DNA of 17,448 nt from NCBI GenBank assembly GCA_026984895.1, contig JALSRF010000136.1, positions 1 through 17,448 on the forward strand, written 5' to 3'. Source of the DNA: Paracoccaceae bacterium. GTDB taxonomy: Bacteria; Pseudomonadota; Alphaproteobacteria; Rhodobacterales; Rhodobacteraceae. The translations under genes and the position numbers were made by a program. Below are positions 5,984 through 14,670 of this stretch, piece after piece. The notes under the pieces were generated by a model that saw only the letters and a list, made by a program, of their open reading frames with translations, was not told where the DNA came from and did not search any database. The first letter of the stretch is position 1. Each line of letters starts with the position of its first letter.

Positions 5984-8704
5984 ATGCTGGGTCTTGGAAC
6001 ACTCGCCAAAAAGGTGTTTGGCACGCCGAATGATCGGATGATCAAGGCAACGCGCCCGCTCGTGGACAAGATCAATGCGCTGGAACCCGACTTCGAAAAG
6101 CTTTCGGACCAGGAGATTGTCGCCAAGACCGAGGAACTCCGCAAACGGGCAAAGGCCGGAGAATCGCTTGACGATCTTCTGCCCGAAGCCTTTGCCAACT
6201 GCCGGGAGGCGGCGCGCCGCGCCCTTGGCCTGCGGGCCTTCGACGTGCAGCTGATCGGCGGCATTTTCCTGCATCAGGGCAATATCGCGGAAATGAAGAC
6301 CGGCGAGGGCAAGACCCTTGTGGCAACCTTCCCGGCCTATCTGAACGCCCTGACCGGCCGGGGCGTCCATATCGTTACCGTCAACGATTACCTGGCCAAG
6401 CGCGATGCCGAATGGATGAGCAAGGTCTACAGCGCCCTCGGCCTGACCACGGGCGTTGTCTATCCGCAGCAGCCGGAAGACGAAAAGCACGATGCCTACA
6501 AGGCCGACGTGACCTATGCCACGAACAACGAACTGGGGTTCGACTATCTTCGTGACAACATGAAGTCCGAGTTGAAGGACATCAACCAGCGCTACCACAA
6601 CTTTGCCATCGTGGATGAAGTGGACAGCATCCTGATCGACGAAGCCCGCACGCCGCTGATCATCTCGGGCCCGGCGCAGGACCGGTCCGAGCTGTATATC
6701 ACCATCGACAAACTGATCCCGGAACTGAGCGAAGAGCATTTCGAGCTTGACGAAAAGACCCGCAACGTCACCTTTACCGAAGCGGGGAACGAATTTCTGG
6801 AACGGCGCCTGCACGAAACCGGCATCCTGCCCGAAGAACAGACCCTCTATGACCCGGAATCGACGACGATCGTGCACCATGTCAACCAGGGGCTGCGCGC
6901 GCACAAGCTGTTCCAGAAGGACAAGGATTACATCGTTCGCGATGCCGAGGTCCTGCTGATCGACGAATTCACCGGGCGCATGATGCACGGGCGGCGCCTG
7001 TCCGACGGGCTGCATCAGGCCATCGAGGCAAAGGAAGGCGTGCCGATTCAGCCCGAAAACGTGACCCTGGCCTCGGTGACCTTCCAGAACTATTTCCGCC
7101 TTTACGACAAGCTTGCCGGGATGACCGGCACGGCGGTGACAGAGGCCGAGGAATTCCAGGAAATCTATGGCCTCGGGGTCGTGGAAATTCCCACCAACAA
7201 GGCCATCGCCCGGATCGACGAAAACGACCAGGTCTTTCGCACCGCGGCCGAGAAATACAAGGCGATCGTCGCAGAAATCGGGAAAGCCCATGAAAGGGGA
7301 CAGCCGGTCCTGGTGGGCACGACCTCGATCGAAAAATCCGAATTTCTTTCGGACATGCTGAAAAAGGCCGGGGTCGCGCATAACGTCCTGAATGCACGCC
7401 AGCACGAAAAGGAGGCGCAGATCGTTGCCGATGCCGGCAAGCTGGGCGCCGTCACCATTGCAACCAACATGGCCGGCCGCGGAACCGACATCCAGCTTGG
7501 CGGCAATGTCGAGATGAAGGTTCTCGAAGCGCTCGAAGCCGACCCCGACGCCAATCCCGAAGAGGTGCGCCGCCGGATCGAGGCCGAACACGAGGCCGAA
7601 AAGCAGAAGGTGCTTGAAGCGGGCGGATTGTATGTGCTGGCCACCGAGCGCCATGAAAGCCGCCGCATCGACAACCAGTTGCGCGGGCGTTCCGGGCGCC
7701 AGGGCGACCCGGGACGTTCGTCGTTCTTCCTGTCTCTGGAAGACGACCTGATGCGAATCTTCGGGTCGGAACGGCTGGACAAGGTGCTGTCCTCGCTGGG
7801 CATGAAGGAAGGCGAGGCGATCGTGCATCCCTGGGTCAACAAGTCGCTTGAAAAGGCGCAGGCCAAGGTCGAGGGGCGCAACTTCGACATCCGCAAGCAG
7901 CTGCTGAAGTTCGACGATGTGATGAACGATCAGCGCAAGGCGATCTTCTCGCAGCGCCTCGAAATCATGGAATCCGACGATCTTTCCGAGATCGTGCAGG
8001 ACATGCGCCACCAGGTGGTCGATGATCTGGTCGATGTCTTCATCCCGCCCAGGACCTATGCCGATCAGTGGAATACCGAAGGGCTGTATGCTGCGGTTCT
8101 CGACAGGCTGGGCGTTGACGTCCCGGTGGTCGAGTGGGCCGGCGAAGAGGGTGTGGACGACAGCGATATCCGCGAAAAGCTGTATGAAGCCTCCGACAGG
8201 CTTATGGCCGAAAAGGCCGAGGCCTTCGGCGAAGAGAACATGCGCAGCATCGAAAAACAGATATTGCTGCAGACCATCGACGAAAAATGGCGCGAACATC
8301 TGCTGACGCTGGAACATCTGCGCTCGGTCGTCGGGTTTCGGGGCTATGCGCAACGCGATCCGCTGAACGAATACAAGACCGAGGCCTTCCAGCTGTTCGA
8401 ATCGATGCTGGAAAGCCTGCGCAGCGACGTCACCCGGAAACTGTCGCAGATCCGCCCGATGACCGAAGAAGAACAGGAAGCCATGCTGCGCCAGATCCAG
8501 GCACAGCAGGAAGCGATGCAGCAGGCGGCGCTTCAGCAACAGGCGGCCGCGGCCGGCGGCAACGTCGGGCCGGCCCCGGGGCAGCAGCCGGCGCCGGGAT
8601 TTGTCGAGGACGATCCGTCAACCTGGGGCGATCCGGGGCGAAACGACAAGTGCCCCTGCGGTTCCGGCAAGAAATTCAAGCACTGCCACGGGCGTCTTGT
8701 CTGA
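5984..8704 (+). CDS. secA: Preprotein translocase ATPase SecA
   Basis: A 906-residue motor that pushes unfolded preproteins through SecYEG. The start MLGLGTLAKKVFGTPNDR at ATG 5984 follows GCGGAGA and matches the usual SecA N-terminus. The long open frame further upstream is not SecA-like. Walker A is MKTGEGKT (104-111) and Walker B is DEVD (211-214), followed by ILIDEARTPLIISG. Nucleotide-binding fold 2 contains TNMAGRGTDIQLGG and the arginine-finger region LRGRSGRQGDPGRS. A Gln/Ala-rich linker (about 835-875) leads to the zinc-binding tail CPC-x8-CH (C890, C892, C901, H902), which binds SecB and lipids. Length is normal for alphaproteobacteria. The gene ends 9 nt before a strong intrinsic terminator, so it is probably monocistronic. 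Confidence 0.97.
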   Translation: MLGLGTLAKKVFGTPNDRMIKATRPLVDKINALEPDFEKLSDQEIVAKTEELRKRAKAGESLDDLLPEAFANCREAARRALGLRAFDVQLIGGIFLHQGNIAEMKTGEGKTLVATFPAYLNALTGRGVHIVTVNDYLAKRDAEWMSKVYSALGLTTGVVYPQQPEDEKHDAYKADVTYATNNELGFDYLRDNMKSELKDINQRYHNFAIVDEVDSILIDEARTPLIISGPAQDRSELYITIDKLIPELSEEHFELDEKTRNVTFTEAGNEFLERRLHETGILPEEQTLYDPESTTIVHHVNQGLRAHKLFQKDKDYIVRDAEVLLIDEFTGRMMHGRRLSDGLHQAIEAKEGVPIQPENVTLASVTFQNYFRLYDKLAGMTGTAVTEAEEFQEIYGLGVVEIPTNKAIARIDENDQVFRTAAEKYKAIVAEIGKAHERGQPVLVGTTSIEKSEFLSDMLKKAGVAHNVLNARQHEKEAQIVADAGKLGAVTIATNMAGRGTDIQLGGNVEMKVLEALEADPDANPEEVRRRIEAEHEAEKQKVLEAGGLYVLATERHESRRIDNQLRGRSGRQGDPGRSSFFLSLEDDLMRIFGSERLDKVLSSLGMKEGEAIVHPWVNKSLEKAQAKVEGRNFDIRKQLLKFDDVMNDQRKAIFSQRLEIMESDDLSEIVQDMRHQVVDDLVDVFIPPRTYADQWNTEGLYAAVLDRLGVDVPVVEWAGEEGVDDSDIREKLYEASDRLMAEKAEAFGEENMRSIEKQILLQTIDEKWREHLLTLEHLRSVVGFRGYAQRDPLNEYKTEAFQLFESMLESLRSDVTRKLSQIRPMTEEEQEAMLRQIQAQQEAMQQAALQQQAAAAGGNVGPAPGQQPAPGFVEDDPSTWGDPGRNDKCPCGSGKKFKHCHGRLV

Positions 8705-8713
8705 CGCGACGTC

Positions 8714-8745
8714 CCGCCATGCGCCCGCGCCGCATGGCGGTTTTT
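8714..8745 (+). terminator. Intrinsic terminator of secA
   Basis: A perfect 10-bp stem CCGCCATGCG (8714-8723) / CGCATGGCGG (8731-8740), a 7-nt loop and TTTTT (8741-8745). It starts 9 nt after the secA stop. This is the clearest intrinsic terminator in the window. Confidence 0.92.
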
Positions 8746-8852
8746 GCGCGGACATCCGGTTTGCCGCCGCGGCCCCGGATTTCTGCGGTTGAAAACCGCG
8801 CTTCCAGGGCCGAAGATCGCGCGGAACCGAAACCCGACCCCAAGGTGGAAAG

Positions 8853-10424
8853 ATGGGAGTGTATCGATCGGCCATCCGCATTGTCCTGGCCGGTGCGCTT
8901 CATGCCCTGCTCGTTTGCGGCCCCGTCCGGGCGCAGGATGTCACGCTGACATCGCGCGACGGATCGGTTGAAATCACCGGAACCCTGCTTGGCTACGATG
9001 GCGAGTTCTATCGCGTGGACTCCGAGTTCGGGGTGCTGACGCTGGACGGTTCGGGCGTGGTGTGCCAGGGCCCGGGCTGTCCCGATCTCGATACATTCGT
9101 CGCCGAGATCGATATCTCGGGCTCGCGGGTCATGGGACGCCGGCTGCTGCCCGAACTGATCGCGCGGTTTGCCCAGCGCGAGGATTACACCTTCGCGCGC
9201 GAGGACAGCGATACCGGCACGATCACCATCCGGCTGTCGGGCAGGAAGACCGGGCGTGCGGCGGCCCGTTTCACCATCTTTCCCGGCAGCAGCAGCGAAG
9301 GCTTTGCCGATCTTCTTGCCGAACGGGCGGACATGGTGCTGTCCCGGCGTCCGGTTTCTCCGGTAGAGGTCAGCCGGGGAATAGACGCGGGGCTGGGGCG
9401 CTTCACGGCGCCGGGCCGGGCCCGGGTCATTGCCCTGGATGCGCTGGTTCCCATCGTGTCGCCTCGTAACAGCGTGCAGCAGATTTCGCTTGGGGATCTG
9501 GCCCGGGTCTATGCCGGGCGGATTACCAGCTGGAAAGCGCTTGGCGGGATCGATGCGCCGATCGACCTGTATCTGCCGCAGGCGCAGTCCGCCCTGTCGT
9601 CGGTGTTTGCCGACCGGGTGATGACCCCGGAGGGACTGGCCCTGTCGCCGGGCGTCAGACGGTTTCCAGATACGGCTTCGCTGGCGAAGGCTGTCGCGGC
9701 GAATCCGTTTGCCATCGGCATGACGACATTTTCCGAGGTGGGCGCGACGCGGCTTCTGACCCTGACCGGCGGGTGCGGGTTTCGCGCCAGCGTGACGCCG
9801 GAAACGCTCAAGTCCGAGGACTACCCGCTTGGCGTTCCGCTGTTTCTCTACCTGCGTGGCGGGCGGTTGCCGGCGGTCGGGCGCGAGTTCGTGCGGTTTC
9901 TCGACACGCCCGCGGCGCAGATAGCGATCCTGCGCGCGGGCTTCGTCGATCAGGCCCTTTCGCGCACGCCGGTCAGCCGGCAGGGGGTGCGCCTGGCCAA
10001 TGCCATCCGCGCGGCCGGGGAAGAGGTGAAGCTGGACGAACTCAAGCGCCTGGTGACGGCCATGGACGGCGCGCGCCGGCTGTCGGTCACCTTCCGTTTC
10101 GAGCGTGGCGCAACCACACTGAACGCGCAATCGCGCTCGAACGTGGCGCTGCTGGCACACAGCCTGGAGCGGCGCACGCTGGGCGCGCGCGAACTGACCT
10201 TTGTCGGCTTCAGCGACGGGATCGGCCCCGCACAGGCAAACCGGAAGCTTTCGCGACAGCGGGCTAACGCGGTGCGCGCGGCGGTGTTGCGGGCGGCGAC
10301 GACGCTGGATCCGGACAGCGTGACGCTGAAGGTTGACGGTTTTGGCGAGGCCATGCCGATGGCGTGCGACGATACCGGCTGGGGGCGCGAGATCAACCGA
10401 CGGGTCGAGGTCTGGGTGCGCTGA
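8853..10424 (+). CDS. Periplasmic phosphate-binding-like domain fused to OmpA peptidoglycan-binding domain
   Basis: A 523-residue exported protein. The signal peptide is residues 1-27, with cleavage expected at VRA-QD. Residues about 28-80 form a small beta-rich module (TLTSRDGSVEITGTLLGYDG, EFYRVDSEFGVLTLDG) ending in a C71/C76 pair. Residues about 86-370 resemble a PstS-type solute-binding fold: FPGSSSEGFADLLAERADMVLSRRP fits the phosphate-binding loops, and ISLGDLARVYAGRITSW is the PstS motif for the hinge region. Residues 409-523 are an OmpA/MotB C-terminal domain with FRFERGATTLN, GFSDGIG (D455), LSRQRANAV (R470) and NRRVEV (515-520), the residues that bind diaminopimelate. This implies a wall-anchored periplasmic binding protein. 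The ligand is unknown: phosphate is the guess from the fold, and no pst transport genes are nearby. The start has a modest AAGGTGGAAAG leader. It converges with radC, with 6 nt between the stops. Confidence 0.87.
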   Translation: MGVYRSAIRIVLAGALHALLVCGPVRAQDVTLTSRDGSVEITGTLLGYDGEFYRVDSEFGVLTLDGSGVVCQGPGCPDLDTFVAEIDISGSRVMGRRLLPELIARFAQREDYTFAREDSDTGTITIRLSGRKTGRAAARFTIFPGSSSEGFADLLAERADMVLSRRPVSPVEVSRGIDAGLGRFTAPGRARVIALDALVPIVSPRNSVQQISLGDLARVYAGRITSWKALGGIDAPIDLYLPQAQSALSSVFADRVMTPEGLALSPGVRRFPDTASLAKAVAANPFAIGMTTFSEVGATRLLTLTGGCGFRASVTPETLKSEDYPLGVPLFLYLRGGRLPAVGREFVRFLDTPAAQIAILRAGFVDQALSRTPVSRQGVRLANAIRAAGEEVKLDELKRLVTAMDGARRLSVTFRFERGATTLNAQSRSNVALLAHSLERRTLGARELTFVGFSDGIGPAQANRKLSRQRANAVRAAVLRAATTLDPDSVTLKVDGFGEAMPMACDDTGWGREINRRVEVWVR

Positions 10425-10430
10425 ACGCCG

Positions 10431-11195
10431 TCACAGGTATCCCAGCGCACGAAAGCTGCATTCCGAAGCCTTCCCGACGACAAGATGGTCATGCACGCTC
10501 AGCCCCAGCGCCTGTGCGGCCTGGTCGATCTGGCGCGTCATGGCGATGTCCGCATCCGAAGGAGTCGGGTCGCCGGAAGGGTGGTTATGCACCAGGATCA
10601 GTGCCGATGCATTCAGTTCCAATGCCCGCTTGACCACCTCGCGCGGGTAGACCGGGACGTGATCGACAGTGCCCTGCGCTTGTTCTTCGTCGGCGATCAG
10701 CACGTTCTTGCGGTCCAGGAACAGGATGCGGAACTGTTCGGTTTCGCGATGGGCCATCGTTGTGCGGCAATAGTCCACGACCGCCTCCCAGCTGGAGATG
10801 ACATGGCGACGGATCACCCGCGACCGGGCCAGGCGGTGTGAGGCGGCCTCGACGATCTTCAGTTCCAGCGCCACCGCCGGGCCGACGCCAGGCACCTGAA
10901 CCAGGCGGTTGACCGGCGCCGAGATGACGCCGTTGAAATCGCCGAAGGTTTCCAGAAGCAGGCGCGCAAGCGGTTTCACGTCGCGCCGCGGGATGGCCCG
11001 GAAGAGGACAAGTTCCAGCAGTTCGTAATCGGGCACGGCCGCTGCCCCGCCGTTCAGAAACCGGCTGCGCAGACGCTTGCGGTGATCGCGGATGTATGAC
11101 GGCAGGCGCGCGCGATCTTGCCCGTCGCGGGCCGGCGGCGTGCCGAGAAACGAGGACGACACATCGCAAAACTGCATCTGATCCGAACCGCTCAT
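10431..11195 (-). CDS. radC: RadC/YicR-type JAB domain protein (DUF2466)
   Basis: A 254-residue RadC-family protein. It has an N-terminal helical region (YIRDHRKRLRSRFL, DYELLELVLF), a helix-hairpin-helix-like segment VQVPGVGPAVALEL (99-112) and a C-terminal JAMM metalloprotease-like motif. The motif is H203-N-H205-P-S-G-x-P-T-P-S213-D-A-D216, with upstream glutamates E152/E154. The metal ligands are intact. The historical radiation-repair role of RadC is not supported for the family, and the biochemical function remains unclear. It lies 63 nt after dnaJ on the same strand, so it may be co-transcribed with dnaK-dnaJ. The ATG at 11195 has no obvious Shine-Dalgarno and is preceded by one arm of an inverted repeat. 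Confidence 0.9.
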   Translation of the reverse strand: MSGSDQMQFCDVSSSFLGTPPARDGQDRARLPSYIRDHRKRLRSRFLNGGAAAVPDYELLELVLFRAIPRRDVKPLARLLLETFGDFNGVISAPVNRLVQVPGVGPAVALELKIVEAASHRLARSRVIRRHVISSWEAVVDYCRTTMAHRETEQFRILFLDRKNVLIADEEQAQGTVDHVPVYPREVVKRALELNASALILVHNHPSGDPTPSDADIAMTRQIDQAAQALGLSVHDHLVVGKASECSFRALGYL

Positions 11196-11257
11196 CCGGC
11201 CAGGTTGGGGCCCGGAACTGAATATTTGGTTAAATTCGTCCGGTTATGTCTGGCCGG
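11196..11257 (-). promoter_or_regulatory. Inverted repeat bracketing the dnaJ-radC gap
   Basis: CCGGCCAG (11196-11203) and CTGGCCGG (11250-11257) are perfect 8-bp inverted repeats that close the whole 63-nt intergenic region, with an AT-rich 46-nt interior. On the transcript the second arm directly abuts the radC ATG and could mask the ribosome-binding region. There is no U-tract, so it is not an intrinsic terminator. Confidence 0.35.
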
Positions 11258-11258
11258 C

Positions 11259-12395
11259 TCAGCTCTTCATGCTGTCCCAGAAGCTCTTGACCTTGGAAAA
11301 GAAGGTCGAGCTTTGCGGGTTGTTGTCTTCGGCCAGCTTGTCGAACTCTTTCAGCAGTTCCTTCTGCCGGGCGGTCAGGTTGACCGGGGTTTCAACGGCC
11401 AGTTCGATGAACATGTCGCCATGGGCACCGCCACGCAGTGCCGGCAGGCCCTTTCCCCGCAGCCGCATCTGCCGCCCGGACTGGCTGCCGGCCGGGATTT
11501 TCACGCGGGTGCGCCCGCCGTCAATGGTGGGCACCTCGATATCGCCGCCCAGCGCCGCCGAGATCATCGAGACCGGAACGCGGCAGAACAGGTGGCTGCC
11601 TTCGCGCTGGAACAGCGGATGCTCGCGCACTTCCACGAAAATGTAGAGATCCCCCGGCGGGCCGCCCCGCAGACCGGCCTCGCCTTCTCCGGCAAGGCGG
11701 ATCTTGGTGCCGGTTTCGACCCCGGCCGGAATATTCACCGAAAGCGAACGTGTCTTTTCCACCCTGCCCGCGCCACCGCAGGCCTTGCACGGATTCTTGA
11801 TGATCTGGCCAAGCCCGGAACAGGTGGGGCAGGAACGTTCGACGGTGAAGAACCCCTGTTGCGCGCGCACCTTGCCCATGCCCGAACAGGTCGGACAGGT
11901 CTGCGGATCGGCGCCGCTCTGGGCCCCGGAGCCGTCGCATTCTTCGCAGGAGACCGCGGTCGGGACGTTGATGGTCTTCTGAACGCTGGTAAAGGCTTCT
12001 TCCAGCGTGATGCGCAGGTTGTAACGCAAATCCGAGCCGCGCGTTGCCCGTTGGCGTCCGCCGCCGCGCCCCCCCATGAAATCCCCGAAGAGATCGTCGA
12101 ACACGTCCGAAAACGCACTGGAGAAATCGCCGTGACCGCCGCCAAAGCCGCCGCGCCCGCCCATGCCGCCGTCAAAGGCGGCGTGGCCAAAGCGGTCATA
12201 GGCGGCCTTCTTTTCGGCGTCCTTGAGAACCTCGTAGGCTTCGTTGACTTCCTTGAACTGCGCCTCGGCATCCGGATTGTCGTGGTTCCGGTCGGGGTGC
12301 AGTTCCCTGGCCTTTCTGCGATAGGCCTTTTTCACCTCTTCCGGCGATGCATTCCGCGAAATCCCGAGGACCTCGTAATAGTCACGCTTTGACAT
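11259..12395 (-). CDS. dnaJ: Chaperone DnaJ (Hsp40)
   Basis: A 378-residue class I J-protein that stimulates DnaK ATPase activity and delivers unfolded clients. The J domain spans 1-70 with HPD at 33-35, followed by a Gly/Phe-rich linker (about 74-115). A zinc-binding domain has four CxxCxGxG repeats starting at C150, C167, C189 and C203. The two substrate-binding beta domains and a dimerisation tail follow, ending FFSKVKSFWDSMKS. All landmarks of a functional DnaJ are present at normal length. The start ATG has GGAAAG 9 nt upstream. It follows dnaK by 72 nt, and that gap contains an intrinsic terminator or attenuator. It is expected to belong to the heat-shock regulon. Confidence 0.97.
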   Translation of the reverse strand: MSKRDYYEVLGISRNASPEEVKKAYRRKARELHPDRNHDNPDAEAQFKEVNEAYEVLKDAEKKAAYDRFGHAAFDGGMGGRGGFGGGHGDFSSAFSDVFDDLFGDFMGGRGGGRQRATRGSDLRYNLRITLEEAFTSVQKTINVPTAVSCEECDGSGAQSGADPQTCPTCSGMGKVRAQQGFFTVERSCPTCSGLGQIIKNPCKACGGAGRVEKTRSLSVNIPAGVETGTKIRLAGEGEAGLRGGPPGDLYIFVEVREHPLFQREGSHLFCRVPVSMISAALGGDIEVPTIDGGRTRVKIPAGSQSGRQMRLRGKGLPALRGGAHGDMFIELAVETPVNLTARQKELLKEFDKLAEDNNPQSSTFFSKVKSFWDSMKS

Positions 12396-12412
12396 TCGTT
12401 CGATCTTTCCGG

Positions 12413-12451
12413 AAAAAGGCGGCCAGCCCGGTCGAAAACGGGGCTGGCCGC
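12413..12451 (-). terminator. Intrinsic terminator/attenuator between dnaK and dnaJ
   Basis: Read on the minus strand: an 11-bp stem GCGGCCAGCCC (12451-12441) / GGGCTGGCCGC (12429-12419), an 11-nt loop, one C, then TTTTT (12417-12413). The T-run exists only in the dnaK-to-dnaJ direction. It ends 17 nt before the dnaJ ATG, so a fraction of dnaK transcripts probably stop here, giving more DnaK than DnaJ. Confidence 0.78.
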
Positions 12452-12467
12452 GATGCCTTGCGCGCTG

Positions 12468-14384
<1,917 letters not shown>

Positions 14385-14489
14385 GTCTGTATTCCTCTTC
14401 TTGGCGATTGAAGGCGACGGACCCCATCAGGCATCCGCCTCCGATCCCGTTTGATTGAACCGGGAGTTTCCCGATCCGGCTTCCCGGGG

Positions 14490-14518
14490 TATATAGTTAG
14501 GGGGTCATGGCCCTGCAA
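14490..14518 (-). promoter_or_regulatory. Candidate dnaK promoter
   Basis: Minus strand: TTGCAG (14518-14513), a 17-bp spacer, TATATA (14495-14490), placed about 105 nt before the dnaK ATG. The -35 is preceded by C, giving CTTGCAG. The spacer ends CCCCCTAAC, so the site resembles a combined housekeeping and heat-shock (RpoH-type CTTG) promoter. The spacing to the C-run does not match the enterobacterial RpoH consensus, so RpoH dependence is an inference from the gene and the CTTG. Confidence 0.5.
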
Positions 14519-14539
14519 GCGCTGCACCGCGCGCAACAG

Positions 14540-14582
14540 CCGAAAATTTCGGTCCAGTTTGACCAATCCGCCGAAATTCCGG
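14540..14582. promoter_or_regulatory. Two related palindromes in the dnaK / guanidino kinase divergent region
   Basis: CCGAAAATTTCGG (14540-14552) is a perfect 13-bp palindrome around a central A. CCGAAATTCCGG (14571-14582) is a close, imperfect version. Their centres are about 30 bp apart, roughly three helical turns, and a TTGACC hexamer (14559-14564) lies between them. They sit upstream of the dnaK -35 and 89-131 nt before the kinase start. A regulator binding pair is a reasonable reading, but which gene it controls is not shown. Confidence 0.35.
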
Positions 14583-14583
14583 C

Positions 14584-14603
14584 GATGACCGGAAGATGAC
14601 CGG
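14584..14603. repeat. Tandem direct repeat, 11-bp period
   Basis: GATGACCGG occurs at 14584-14592 and again at 14595-14603, directly after the palindrome pair and about 70 nt upstream of the guanidino kinase start. One-turn spacing would suit a direct-repeat regulator site. Chance recurrence of a GC-rich 9-mer is also possible. Confidence 0.3.
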
Positions 14604-14670
14604 CAATCGCCCTGGTCCGAGCGCGTCGCAAGGTGTAACGCCCGTTCCGCAACCCGGCAGGAGGCACGCC

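Noticed and set aside
5960..8539. An 859-codon open frame on the minus strand opposite secA
   Set aside because: Low-complexity His/Gly/Arg/Leu-rich translation with no domain, exactly antisense to a clear SecA. It is a by-product of GC-rich third codon positions.
14385..14489. RNA thermometer in the dnaK leader
   Set aside because: Only a short imperfect AGGCG/CGCCT pairing was seen, not near the AAGAGG ribosome site, and there is no ROSE- or fourU-like motif.
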